64,000 nucleotides of DNA from Planctomycetota bacterium (GTDB taxonomy: Bacteria; Planctomycetota; SZUA-567). The stretch lies in NCBI GenBank assembly GCA_020060765.1, contig JAGUZQ010000098.1:59137-123136 (forward strand), in the 5' to 3' direction. Shown here piece after piece: positions 1 to 7,753 of the stretch (position 1 is the stretch's first letter; every line of letters begins with the position of its first letter). A program made the translations under genes and the position numbers. Below the pieces are notes generated by a model. It was given only the letters and a program-made list of their open reading frames with translations, had not been told where the DNA came from and did no database searches.

Positions 1-81
1 TGGGATAACACGGCGCGGAAGATTATCGGGGTGCTGGGAGAGGAGATGAGGACTGTTGCATTGGAAGACAACAAATGGTGA
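1..81 (+). CDS. C-terminal end of an upstream protein, possibly capsid-related (partial)
   Basis: The window opens inside a plus-strand frame that reads without interruption from base 1 to a TGA at 79-81 and gives the last 26 residues of a protein (ending VALEDNKW). This is too short to assign to a family. The next gene is a head-tail connector, and in tailed phages the major capsid gene usually lies directly upstream of the connector, so a capsid or capsid-associated protein is an inference from order alone. Confidence 0.45.
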   Translation, partial: WDNTARKIIGVLGEEMRTVALEDNKW

Positions 82-105
82 AAATTCTCCAAGACCCACG
101 AACTT

Positions 106-251
106 CATTCCCGCGAAGGCGGGAATCCAGGAGGCATGGACTGGTACGGGCAAAAGGTTTTTTTGTGAAGCTTTGCCGGAGATTTTTGCGAATACGAGTT
201 GTTCTGGTTTGCAAAGATATCCCCGCCTGGATTCCCGCCTGCGCGGGAATG
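106..251. repeat. Inverted pair of family A palindromes (dRS3/REP-like)
   Basis: Two copies of a palindrome of the form ATTCCCGC-nnnn-GCGGGAAT, each with a CTGG or CCAGG extension on one side, lie at about 106-131 and 228-251 in opposite orientation around a 97-base centre. Other copies are at 9381-9408, 12811-12839, 18432-18459 and 61761-61788. The shape resembles the dRS3 elements of Neisseria; the paired arrangement looks like a miniature composite element. It sits between the upstream phage-like gene and the connector gene and leaves that gene its own Shine-Dalgarno site (aaggag at 281-286). Confidence 0.75.
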
Positions 252-292
252 GCAAGTTCCGTAAAACTGACAACCAAAACAAGGAGAAGAAA

Positions 293-862
293 ATGTCTGC
301 CTCGACAGACCTGACGAGTTTGGCGAAATTGAAAACTTATCTGGGAATTGGAGCGAGCGAGCATGACGAGTTGCTGGAGGCGTTGATCGACGCGGCTTCC
401 GATGCGATCGAGCATTACTGCGGGCGCGAATTTGCGTACGGCTCTCGCATCGAAATCCGCGACGGTGTGGGCGCGCGCACGGTGGTGTTGAAATGCCGTC
501 CGGTGGAAAGCGTGACCAGCGTGCATATCGACTCTGCGATGGAGTTCGACGACGGTGCTTTGCTGCCCGAAAGCGAGTATACGTTTTATCCGGAGGAAGG
601 CTTATTAACGCGGATGGCGGGTGTGTTTTCGCCCGGCGTGCGCAATGTGAAAATCGTTTACGTGGCCGGGTATGAAGCGATTCCTCCGGCGGTGGAGCAG
701 GCGGCCAATATTCTCGCGGCGCACTTTTTCCACCGCGGCCACCAGGGAGGCGACGGCATCGAGTCGGAAAATATTGGCAGCTACACCGTCAGTTACGACA
801 CCTCCGACTGGCCGCACCAGGCGCGCGCGCTGCTGGCGGAGTTTCGGGAAATGCTGGTGTGA
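293..862 (+). CDS. Phage head-tail connector protein (gp6-like)
   Basis: 189 residues, start ATG 293 after an aaggag Shine-Dalgarno site; the frame is open further upstream but only through the palindromic repeats, so the longer version is rejected. The sequence has the layout of phage gp6/YqbG-type connectors: an N-terminal helical part (LAKLKTYLGI, then residues about 20-45 with LIDAASDAIEHYCGREF), a central beta-rich region and a C-terminal helix beginning IPPAVEQAANILAAHFF. In this family the protein forms a ring below the portal that joins head and tail. Its neighbours, a head-closure protein and tail proteins, support the call. Whether the particle is an active phage, a remnant or a domesticated device cannot be told from this gene. 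Confidence 0.8.
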   Translation: MSASTDLTSLAKLKTYLGIGASEHDELLEALIDAASDAIEHYCGREFAYGSRIEIRDGVGARTVVLKCRPVESVTSVHIDSAMEFDDGALLPESEYTFYPEEGLLTRMAGVFSPGVRNVKIVYVAGYEAIPPAVEQAANILAAHFFHRGHQGGDGIESENIGSYTVSYDTSDWPHQARALLAEFREMLV

Positions 863-886
863 GCGCTATTCAAGTTAAGGATAAGT

Positions 887-969
887 TCCTCCCCTTCCAG
901 GGGAGGTTAGGAGGGGTGAATGCCATTCCCCTTTCACCCCCTCTAACTCCCCCTGGAAGGGGGGGAGAA
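887..969. repeat. Family C palindromic repeat
   Basis: An imperfect palindrome built from CCTCCCCTTCCAGGGGAGG and its partner CTCCCCCTGGAAGGGG, separated by about 45 bases. Related copies lie at 18212-18292 and, inverted, at 52332-52411. The copy stands just after the connector stop codon. It may fold into a stem-loop in RNA and could attenuate transcription, but no T-run follows. Confidence 0.7.
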
Positions 970-980
970 ATCGCATCGGT

Positions 981-1398
981 GCAGGCGGCAACAGCGGGTA
1001 TGGTCGTCGGTGCGCATAATCGCGAATACCCTGGAAGGACTTTATTAGAGATAAGAAAGAAGTCGAAAAGCTGAACCACCAATGAATAAAAAAAGCACTA
1101 GCCAATGCAACCAGTGAATTCTCAAATCCGCCTGCAGCCACATGCAGCCGCTCCACCACAGGAAATAATACTGAAGCAACACTAGTGCGATCATTGCCGG
1201 AATCAGCGGATCCATGAATCCATGCGGCGTGGAGATTTCGATAAATCTTGCCAGAATATATAATGGCGAAACCGCAAACGCGAATGGAATAAAGAGGATG
1301 GAACTCCATCCTAAAAAGACCCTTAAGGCAATTGTCAAGACAGAAAAAACAAACAGCATCGCGCACGGCACAGTCCATCTTCGCAGGCGGCAACAGCG
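981..1398. repeat. 16-bp direct repeat bracketing a minus-strand gene
   Basis: GCAGGCGGCAACAGCG occurs exactly at 981-996 and again at 1383-1398. The first copy lies outside, and the second inside the 5' end of, the minus-strand membrane protein gene at 1045-1413. Neighbouring bases are also similar. It may mark the ends of an inserted segment or a recombination footprint. Confidence 0.55.
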
Positions 1399-1413
1399 TT
1401 TGTCGTAGTTCAT
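1045..1413 (-). CDS. Small integral membrane protein of unknown function
   Basis: 122 residues, start ATG at 1413 on the minus strand. Four hydrophobic stretches are visible: around residues 15-35 (VPCAMLFVFSVLTIALRVFL), 37-55, 68-90 (LIPAMIALVLLQYYFLW) and 100-118. I do not recognise a family. It is transcribed against the phage-like genes on either side (connector and head closure), which is the usual orientation of accessory genes inserted into a structural operon. Base composition is somewhat lower in GC than its neighbours, and a 16-bp direct repeat lies at both ends. A longer antiparallel frame across the same bases has no recognisable protein features. Confidence 0.6.
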   Translation of the reverse strand: MNYDKRCCRLRRWTVPCAMLFVFSVLTIALRVFLGWSSILFIPFAFAVSPLYILARFIEISTPHGFMDPLIPAMIALVLLQYYFLWWSGCMWLQADLRIHWLHWLVLFLFIGGSAFRLLSYL

Positions 1414-1463
1414 CGCGCTTATCCCGGGCGGAAAAATTCAACTATATATAAGGAAGGGCAACC

Positions 1464-1808
1464 ATGTCAATCAAATCATTGTTAAGGCAACGGGCAACCA
1501 TCGAACGCGCGACACTCGCCGTCGACGGGGCGGGAGGAGCAGCACGCACCTGGGCGCAGGTCGCAAGCGACGTTCCCTGTCTGATCGAGGTGAAGCGCTC
1601 CGATGCCGAGATCCGCTCAACCGGCAGAGTCAGCCTTGCCTTCGCACGCGGATATTTCGCCGCTGACACCGATCTGCGTCCGCGCGCCGATGCCGACGGC
1701 GCTGACCGGGTAACGGTGGAAGGCGTGACTTACGACGTGACCGGCTGCCGCGTCGAGGCGGGGCAGGCGGAGAAACTGTTGGTGGCGGAATTGGCGGTTG
1801 CCGGTTGA
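1464..1808 (+). CDS. Phage head-tail joining / head closure protein
   Basis: 114 residues beginning at ATG 1464. The opening (MSIKSLLRQRATIERAT), the middle ARTWAQVASDVPCLIEVK and the end RVTVEGVTYDVTGCRVEAG follow the pattern of the small beta-barrel head-closure proteins (SPP1 gp16 / HK97 gp7-like, DUF3599-type), which close the connector after DNA packaging and dock the tail. The position right after the connector gene, interrupted only by an inserted membrane-protein gene, agrees. Its stop codon overlaps the beginning of a hairpin-forming spacer repeat. Assignment rests on size, order and pattern, not on an alignment. Confidence 0.7.
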   Translation: MSIKSLLRQRATIERATLAVDGAGGAARTWAQVASDVPCLIEVKRSDAEIRSTGRVSLAFARGYFAADTDLRPRADADGADRVTVEGVTYDVTGCRVEAGQAEKLLVAELAVAG

Positions 1809-1918
1809 CTGGTGGACGGGTTGACTGGTGGACGGGTAGACGGGATAGAAGAGTTTTTCCCATCAACCCGACAACCCGTCTATCTGTCAACCCGTCTATC
1901 TGTCAACCCCTTCCCCCG
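1804..1918. repeat. Family E hairpin spacer upstream of the holin-like gene
   Basis: Left arm: two direct copies of GTTGACTGGTGGACGGG followed by GTAGACGGG. Right arm: CAACCCGACAACCCG followed by two copies of TCTATCTGTCAACCC. The arms are complementary in sense (GTTGAC/GTCAAC, GACGGG/CCCGTC), so the transcript could form a long irregular hairpin ending just before the Shine-Dalgarno site aagaaagga of the next gene. The same design recurs at 4676-4761 and 10873-11151, only within this island. Confidence 0.75.
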
Positions 1919-1934
1919 ACAAGAAAGGACAAAC

Positions 1935-2180
1935 ATGGATACCAACGCTTTTACCGATCCGGTGGTGCAGCATGGGTTCGCGGGTCTGGCCGCAATCCTG
2001 TTGGCATTGTTGGCGTGGCTGGTGCGCCGGCTGCTGGAACTGTTTGCGCAGACTACCGCCGTGATCGAGAAAAACACCGCCGCCATCACCGGGCTGGAAG
2101 ACCGCACCGGCGAACTGGCGCGCGTGGCGGGCGAGATGCGTGACCGGCTGCTGGTACGCCCCTGCCTCGCGGCTGAATAA
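1935..2180 (+). CDS. Small holin- or XhlA-like protein with one membrane segment and coiled coil
   Basis: 81 residues; ATG 1935 follows an aaagga site. Residues about 14-32 (GFAGLAAILLALLAWLVRRL) form one membrane segment, and the rest (LFAQTTAVIEKNTAAITGLEDR to the end) has heptad-like spacing typical of a short coiled coil. This resembles phage XhlA/holin-like accessory proteins, but could equally be a membrane-anchored tail assembly factor. It lies between head closure and the tail-terminator fusion, where a holin would be unusual. No family is claimed. Confidence 0.55.
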   Translation: MDTNAFTDPVVQHGFAGLAAILLALLAWLVRRLLELFAQTTAVIEKNTAAITGLEDRTGELARVAGEMRDRLLVRPCLAAE

Positions 2181-2197
2181 TCAATTCGGGAGATGAC

Positions 2198-4273
2198 ATG
2201 GCTACTTTTACCGATACTGCGAATTTTACTTCCATCTCAAACTGCACCGTCGCCGACGGCAGCGTCACGGTCAACGATTTGGCTTCCCGCGCCCATCGCC
2301 TGGAGGAAGCCGACGGCACGACGCTTACCGATACCGGGCTCGTTGCAATCAATGGCACTCGCGACGCAAACCTGGCCCGCGTCGCCGGGCCATTCGCAGG
2401 AACCTATGCGACCAAGGGCGACGGCGTGCATATTTGTTCAACGTCTAGTTCCGCCGCCTGGAGAAATTACTGGACGGTAGAGTTTCGAATCAAATTTACT
2501 TCAGCGGAATTGTCCGGCAGTAACGCACTATTTGGCCGTTACATTACTGGCAATACCATGTTAAGCACCTGGTGTGATTCTGGTAAACTTTGGCTGTACT
2601 GTGTTGGCTCAAGCGTAATAAATACCGGCACTGCCAGCGCTGTCATTGCGGCCGATACGTGGCATCATGTACGGTATACATACGGCTCTGCTGGCGCTGG
2701 ACAGGGTACTGCGACTATTTCCGTTGACGGCGTTCAGGCATTGTCTGTTGCCGGTGTCGGGCAATTGGTAGCACCAACCGGAGACATCGGTATTTTTGCC
2801 GTAAATGTCATCACGCCCGCCAGTGTTTTTCGCGGTACGATGGCTGACTTCCGGTTTTACGATTCGCAAAAACCGGCGACTTACACCCCGCCGACTGAAT
2901 ACTATCGTAATTACGGTGACGTGTTAATACATGATGCCAGCGCAACACTACAAGATGCTGGCAGTGGTTTAGCATGGGACAATTCAACCGCGGCCAGAAC
3001 TGTAACCGGTTCGCCAACAGTGAAATTTCAGTACGCAGATTATGCGACAGATCAGAGTTTCGCGGACGCCGCCGCAGTAGAGGCTGAAGCTTCCTGGAAC
3101 GGGTCATGGCTTACCCTGGCGGAGTTACAAGCCGTTAGTGGCACAAACTGCCGCTATCGCTATTTAAAGTCACGGATAACTCCAACTACAGCAGGCGATT
3201 CTTTTGACGATTATTCGTGTGATACATACGCAACTGACACAACTCCCCCCGACGTGCCGACAACAACAAAGTTCTCGTTGTTTGAAACCGACAACTACGC
3301 GATGATCTGGGTGGAGCCGGACGACGCTGATTTCTCCCATTGCGAATTGCGGCGCGACGTCGACGGCACGACCTATTACCTGACGAAAAATGGTTACGGT
3401 TTGCCAGAATGGGCGACATCCGGCACATTTCTGACTTTCGCCGATGCCGATTCTTTCAGCGATCTGTCGGTGTCCAATTTCATCGACGAAGACATTTCGG
3501 GCGATAGCATTTCCTATTACGTCCGTTCCGTGGACGAAACCGGTAACGCCAGCGCGTGGACGCTTTTCACCGCGGGCGAAGGCCCGGATGCGCCTGACGC
3601 GCCGGTGTTGAGCGTCACGGACAACGGCAACGGCAGCGGCGCGATGGCGACGGTTTCCGGCAGCGACACCGGCACAACGAATACGGTTTACACTGCCTTG
3701 GTCGGGGCAACTTCCTGGACGGCAAAAGCGGTGATCTCTGGCGACGGCAGCGATGCGTTGTCGCTGACAATAGGGCAATATTGGGCGAAGGTGGAAAGCG
3801 CCGGTTCCGGCGGAGTGACGACCGGCAATGTCGTGAATTTCTGGGTGACTGACGGCGGAGTGTCGCTGCGGGAAATCAGGACATATCTGCGCGGACGGCT
3901 GGCCGGGGATTCGGCGCTGGCGGCATTGCTGGCGTCGGACAACTCCGTGCGCGCGGCGGGAGCGGTTCTTCCCGACGACGCGCCGTGCGTGATCTACGCG
4001 CTCGACGCCGACTGCGGCGAAGTTTACGAAACCACGGGAGCGCTGACCATTAAGGCGGAATTCACGTCCTATTCACTTGACGGAGAAACGCTGGACTTGA
4101 TCGACGATGCGTTGATAAGGCTGCTGGATAACCATACTTTCTCCACCCCGGTGTGGGAATGCAGACGCTGCGCACGAGTCGGGTATTCCCCGAGGGAAAC
4201 GCCCCCAGGCGACTTTTCGGCCAAGACCGTGGCGCGAACTGTGTTTTATGAATTTAATATCTTCCGGAAATAG
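2198..4273 (+). CDS. LamG-FN3-tail terminator fusion protein
   Basis: 691 residues from ATG 2198. Residues about 60-220 look like a concanavalin/LamG domain (WTVEFRIKFTSAELSGSNALFGRY, WHHVRYTYGSAGAGQGTA, IFAVNVITPASVFRGTMADF), the fold used for carbohydrate or protein adhesion. Residues about 342-465 form a fibronectin type III-like segment (PPDVPTTTKFSLFETDNYAMIW), followed by a second beta-sandwich at about 467-550. From about residue 553 (LREIRTYLRGRLAGDSALAAL) to the end the protein matches the style of small phage tail-completion/terminator proteins (DUF3168-like: short alpha/beta, with INFLUENCE on tail length). Normally that is a separate protein of about 130 residues, so the adhesive modules appear to be fused to its N-terminus. 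The LamG-coding part (about 2450-3250) is less GC-rich than the ends, suggesting module acquisition. Confidence 0.65.
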   Translation: MATFTDTANFTSISNCTVADGSVTVNDLASRAHRLEEADGTTLTDTGLVAINGTRDANLARVAGPFAGTYATKGDGVHICSTSSSAAWRNYWTVEFRIKFTSAELSGSNALFGRYITGNTMLSTWCDSGKLWLYCVGSSVINTGTASAVIAADTWHHVRYTYGSAGAGQGTATISVDGVQALSVAGVGQLVAPTGDIGIFAVNVITPASVFRGTMADFRFYDSQKPATYTPPTEYYRNYGDVLIHDASATLQDAGSGLAWDNSTAARTVTGSPTVKFQYADYATDQSFADAAAVEAEASWNGSWLTLAELQAVSGTNCRYRYLKSRITPTTAGDSFDDYSCDTYATDTTPPDVPTTTKFSLFETDNYAMIWVEPDDADFSHCELRRDVDGTTYYLTKNGYGLPEWATSGTFLTFADADSFSDLSVSNFIDEDISGDSISYYVRSVDETGNASAWTLFTAGEGPDAPDAPVLSVTDNGNGSGAMATVSGSDTGTTNTVYTALVGATSWTAKAVISGDGSDALSLTIGQYWAKVESAGSGGVTTGNVVNFWVTDGGVSLREIRTYLRGRLAGDSALAALLASDNSVRAAGAVLPDDAPCVIYALDADCGEVYETTGALTIKAEFTSYSLDGETLDLIDDALIRLLDNHTFSTPVWECRRCARVGYSPRETPPGDFSAKTVARTVFYEFNIFRK

Positions 4274-4287
4274 GCGAAAGGGAGCAT

Positions 4288-4665
4288 ATGTCCATAACTG
4301 TTACTTTAACTTTGGGAGAAAGCAGTCTGACTCTGCCTGCGCCGCTGCCGGGGGCAAGGGCGGAAACCTCGCGTCCGCAGGCGGCGGGGCTGAGCGCGTC
4401 GGGGCAGCGTTACGTCTACGACGCCGGGCTGGAAAATTTCACGCGCGTGGAAAATTTTACAGGACTGACTTCGGCGCAGAAAGAGGGACTGGCGACATTC
4501 TTTCATGAAACCGCTGTCGGGATGCAGAATTCCTTCACCTACACTGACGCGGCGGCTAACGAGTATGCAGCGTCTTTCGCCGAACCGCAGCTTTCATTTG
4601 TCCGGCGCGCGGCGGAAATCTGGGATGTTGGCGTGCCGTTGCGGCTGGCGGAGTTAGGAGCGTAA
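4288..4665 (+). CDS. Small phage tail protein
   Basis: 125 residues, ATG 4288 preceded by aaaggga. The sequence is beta-rich with a helical centre (FTGLTSAQKEGLATFFHETAVG) and ends in an RRAAEIWDVGVPLRL segment, a style seen in distal tail/minor tail proteins that precede the hub gene in siphophage and gene-transfer-agent operons. It lies between the terminator fusion and the hub protein. It might instead be a reduced tail tube protein. Family assignment is tentative. Confidence 0.55.
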   Translation: MSITVTLTLGESSLTLPAPLPGARAETSRPQAAGLSASGQRYVYDAGLENFTRVENFTGLTSAQKEGLATFFHETAVGMQNSFTYTDAAANEYAASFAEPQLSFVRRAAEIWDVGVPLRLAELGA

Positions 4666-4675
4666 GGGGGGGGCA

Positions 4676-4761
4676 GGTTGACTGTTAGACGGGTTGACTG
4701 ATATAGCAATTCCCCTCATCTACCCAACAACCCGTTTACCCGTCCATCCGACAACCCGACC
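4676..4761. repeat. Family E hairpin spacer upstream of the tail hub gene
   Basis: Left arm GGTTGACTGTTAGACGGG plus GTTGACTG; right arm with CTACCCAACAACCCG, TTTACCCG and CATCCGACAACCCG. The order and complementarity match the spacer at 1804-1918. It ends about 10 bases before the aaaaggag Shine-Dalgarno site of the hub gene at 4779. Confidence 0.7.
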
Positions 4762-4778
4762 ACCCAAAAGGAGCAACC

Positions 4779-7466
4779 ATGAAAACCTTGACGAGCGCGG
4801 CGCAAACGGAATGCGGTGCTTTCGCTTCGCAACCGGCGCTGGTGTTGAAAATAGAATGTGGCGGAAGCTGGGGAACGCTGTGGTATGCCGAGCGCGACCT
4901 GAGCGAACCAGTCGCGGCGGAAGGACGCATCGCAGGCGTCGCCGGCTTCGAAACCGTCTTGCCCGAACGCAAAGACCCGGCGCGGAACGATGTGCGCGTG
5001 ACTTTGCTTGACGCTGACCTGTCGCTAAAGGAGTTGTTCGACGCAGGCGCGTTTGACTCCAAGCCGGTGACGTTGTACCAGCATTTTCTCGGGCTGGAAA
5101 GCGGCGACCTGGTTGCGCTGGCCACAGGCGTGGCGGGGAAAATCGAGTGGCGCGAGGACGGGCGCGAGTTGATCCTCGCTATCGGCGAAATCGTGCGCCT
5201 GTTTGAAAACCGTCCGGTGACGCGGGTGGCGACGGCGGACGATTTTCCCCAAATCGCCGCGCGTGACGAAGGCCGGGTACTGCCGCTGGTGTATGGCAAT
5301 CCGCACCGGGTGAAAGCGGTGCTGGTTCAGGGCGGCGCTGAGACGGAACTGGCTCTTTCCACAGGCTCAATGTCGGCGGAGATGATCGTCACCGACGCGT
5401 CGCGTTTTCCTTCCGGCACGATCAAGGTACGGGTCGGCCAGGAAATCATCGAAGGCAGTTTCACCGGCAACACCTTCGCCATGACCGAACGCGGCTGCGC
5501 CATTGAAAGCGGCACGCTGTCGCACACTTCCGGCAATCACCTCATCATCCGCGCCACCAGTCTGAGCGCGACCGAGGACAACGTGTACGCCGGTTATTTC
5601 GTGCGCATGACGGTGGGCGAGCGGTTGCAGTACCGCCGCATCACGCAGTCGGTGGCCGAGACCGGCGCGCTGACCCTGGTTCGGCCTTTTCTCGATGCGC
5701 ATGGAAAATCCACGACCCCTTCGATCGGCGACGAGTTCACCATCGCGACACTTCCGTCAATCCACTACGCGGGCGAGCCGGTGCGCGAGTTTCTCGATAC
5801 CTACATATATATTGTGAATGACGCGCCGTCGGTGGCGGTGGATGCGGTGGAGGGATTCGGCGTGGTCGAGCCGCGCGTGGTCATCGGCGACGAGGTGGTG
5901 GTGAGCGAGCGCCGGGGAGAGGTAACGCTGCCGCCGCAATATTATGCGGTCGACGCGAACGACTCGACCTCTTTTCCGGAACTCGGCCACGCGGTGACGA
6001 CGGTGACGGTGCGGCGCTTTCCCACCGACATCCCCGGCACTAAGTTTCTGGAAAACGATTTGTACGTCACCCTGCGCGGTTGCAAAAACGCGGAAGAGGA
6101 ATTGCTGGACAATCCTGCTTCAATCATTCGCGATCTGCTGCTGAATTCGGCAGGGCTGGCGACTTCCGATCTGGACGAGACCAGCTTTGCCGCCGCCGCT
6201 TACGCGCGGGCCGATGTGGTGATGGCGTTTGCGCTTGACCGGTTGAAAAGCGTGAGCGAGGCGGTGCATGACCTGGCGTTTCAGGCGCGGCTGGCTCTTG
6301 TCTGGGATGCGGACGGCGTGCGACTGCTACCTTTGAATAATGCGGCAGGCAGCGCGGTCGCGTATTTCGACGACGATGCCCTGGCGCTGGAATCGGTGAA
6401 CCTGATTGAGGACGAACAGGAGCGCGCGGTTACGCAGATCACGGCGCGATACGTGCACCACGGCGAGGCCGCGGCGGTGACGGTGTCTGACCCGGAAGCC
6501 GAAGCCCTGACCGGCGCGCATCACCAGGCGCTTTCGCTCTGGGCGTTTGAAAACCGGCGGCAGGTGGCGGAGGCGGCGAGCTGGTGGCTGCGCCGGTGGA
6601 AACATCGTTACCGTATTCTCGAGTTCGAAACCTATCTGCCCGGAGTGCCGGTGGAGATTCACGACACGGTTTCCCTCGCGCATCCGGCGCTGTTTTCCGT
6701 GCCGGTTCTCGGGCGGGTGGCGGCGGTGACGCATCACGCGGGCGACAAAACCAAGGGCGATATCGACCGGGTGAAACTGCGCGTGCGGCTGCCGTGGTGG
6801 GGCGGGTGCGCCAGCAGTTGCGAGCACGACTGCGAGACCGGCGGGTGCGAGAGCGCGGGGTGCGAACTGTCCTGCACCGCCGGTTGCGAAGCGGCGTGCG
6901 AGTGGGCGTGCGAAAGCAATTGCGAGGAAGCCTGTCAATTGTCCTGCACGCTCAAGTGCGAATTTTCCTGCGAGGCGACTTGCCAGTTGTCCTGCCGCTC
7001 CGAAGCGGAAACCGGCGACACCAGTTGCGAGTCGTTCTGCGAAACCGGGTGCGAAGTCTCGTGCGAAAGTTTCGGCTGCGAGTCGACCTGCGAGAGCTGT
7101 TGCGAATGCAATTGCGAATCGGCGTCGTCGGAAACCGTCTCGCCGGTGCGGCAAGTGAATGTCGTGACCGCGCCGACCGAGCAGTACGGTTCCCTGACGG
7201 TCGTGCAGTGCGACAAGAGTTGCGAGCCTTATTGCCAGACCTTCACCGCTTACGATCCGTTTGACGTGCGTCCGGCGGCGGGGGAGACGGCGACGGTTTA
7301 TCTCAATTTCAATTTCGAGTGGGTGGTGGTGCCAAACGCCCGCGAGGCGAAGTATGTGCGCGTTCTTTCCGACGCGGGCAGCGGGATGTACTCGGTAGTC
7401 GAGCAGGATCCGGCGGGCGCGACCTGGGGCGATGCGTTCTACGCCTGGGCGGTCGATTCGGTGTGA
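4779..7466 (+). CDS. Phage tail hub/tip protein with 26-Cys CXXX-repeat block
   Basis: 895 residues; ATG 4779 after aaaaggag. Residues 1 to about 670 have the character of a phage or gene-transfer-agent baseplate hub (MKTLTSAAQTECGAF..., LILAIGEIVRLFENRPV, RVLPLVYGNPHRVKAVLV, then long beta-rich stretches and a helical segment EAASWWLRRWKHRYRILEFETYL near 604). Residues 677-779 are a low-complexity cysteine block: 26 Cys, most spaced exactly four apart, usually followed by Glu (CELS, CTAG, CEAA, CEWA, CESN, CEEA, CQLS, CTLK, CEFS, CEAT). One 10-residue gap splits it in two, and the end is denser (CESCCECNC). A further C-x3-C-x3-C follows near residue 812. The C-terminal 80 residues are ordinary beta-rich tail sequence. 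CXXX periodicity is known from radical-SAM-modified peptides; metal binding or disulfides are alternatives. A radical SAM/SPASM gene lies 2 kb downstream. Confidence 0.75.
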   Translation: MKTLTSAAQTECGAFASQPALVLKIECGGSWGTLWYAERDLSEPVAAEGRIAGVAGFETVLPERKDPARNDVRVTLLDADLSLKELFDAGAFDSKPVTLYQHFLGLESGDLVALATGVAGKIEWREDGRELILAIGEIVRLFENRPVTRVATADDFPQIAARDEGRVLPLVYGNPHRVKAVLVQGGAETELALSTGSMSAEMIVTDASRFPSGTIKVRVGQEIIEGSFTGNTFAMTERGCAIESGTLSHTSGNHLIIRATSLSATEDNVYAGYFVRMTVGERLQYRRITQSVAETGALTLVRPFLDAHGKSTTPSIGDEFTIATLPSIHYAGEPVREFLDTYIYIVNDAPSVAVDAVEGFGVVEPRVVIGDEVVVSERRGEVTLPPQYYAVDANDSTSFPELGHAVTTVTVRRFPTDIPGTKFLENDLYVTLRGCKNAEEELLDNPASIIRDLLLNSAGLATSDLDETSFAAAAYARADVVMAFALDRLKSVSEAVHDLAFQARLALVWDADGVRLLPLNNAAGSAVAYFDDDALALESVNLIEDEQERAVTQITARYVHHGEAAAVTVSDPEAEALTGAHHQALSLWAFENRRQVAEAASWWLRRWKHRYRILEFETYLPGVPVEIHDTVSLAHPALFSVPVLGRVAAVTHHAGDKTKGDIDRVKLRVRLPWWGGCASSCEHDCETGGCESAGCELSCTAGCEAACEWACESNCEEACQLSCTLKCEFSCEATCQLSCRSEAETGDTSCESFCETGCEVSCESFGCESTCESCCECNCESASSETVSPVRQVNVVTAPTEQYGSLTVVQCDKSCEPYCQTFTAYDPFDVRPAAGETATVYLNFNFEWVVVPNAREAKYVRVLSDAGSGMYSVVEQDPAGATWGDAFYAWAVDSV

Positions 7467-7496
7467 GGTGCGTGGTGCGTGCCGCACAGGCATACT

Positions 7497-7549
7497 TTGC
7501 AAGCAAATACAGGGCGTTAATGGTTTCCGCGCTCCCTTCGTTCGCGGAT
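7497..7549. repeat. Family F repeat
   Basis: The stretch TTGCAAGCAAATACAGGGCG followed by TTAATGGTTTCCGCGCTCCC and TTCGTTCGCGG recurs in diverged form at 43234-43285 and, as the reverse complement of its right half, at 61809-61860. It follows the hub stop codon. Function is unknown. Confidence 0.55.
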
Positions 7550-7586
7550 TTAAGGCAATAAGCGTTTTTGGCAACAGGTTATCTGT

Positions 7587-7624
7587 CCGGCATCTGCGTA
7601 GTCGCATCTGCCTCGTTGGGATGG
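7587..7624. repeat. Family G repeat, short copy
   Basis: CCGGCATCTGCGTAGTCGC directly joined to GCATCTGCCTCGTTGGGATGG. At 12104-12214 the same two ends are separated by about 70 bases that contain an extra stem-loop, so this copy looks like an internally deleted version of that element. Confidence 0.55.
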
Positions 7625-7664
7625 GGTGGCAATGTTTCTTGTCAATCAGCAATTCGACGCTTTC

Positions 7665-7714
7665 CGGTGACCCCCTCACCCTGGCCCTCTCCCCCCTCAG
7701 GGGGAGAGGGGATT
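7665..7714. repeat. Family B palindromic repeat
   Basis: Pattern CCCCCTCACCCTGGCCCTCTC then a GC-rich hairpin CCCCCTCAGGGGG and GAGAGGGGAT. Near-identical copies are at 11038-11091 and 28007-28057, with weaker copies at 12741-12770 and 16805-16842. It lies in the leader of the fibre-like gene at 7754. Confidence 0.75.
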
Positions 7715-7753
7715 TGCCGACGACCCGGCAACCTGTCAGCCGAAAGGGAAAAC

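Noticed and set aside
56..292. N-terminal extension of the connector protein
   Set aside because: It would translate the palindromic repeats, and the real start at 293 has a good ribosome binding site.
875..1441. Alternative long minus-strand frame overlapping the small membrane protein
   Set aside because: It runs through the family C repeat and is not membrane-like; the 122-residue frame is the better candidate.
1804..1918. Possible CRISPR array because of regularly repeated units
   Set aside because: Units are joined without unique spacers of constant size, arms are complementary, and there are no cas genes.
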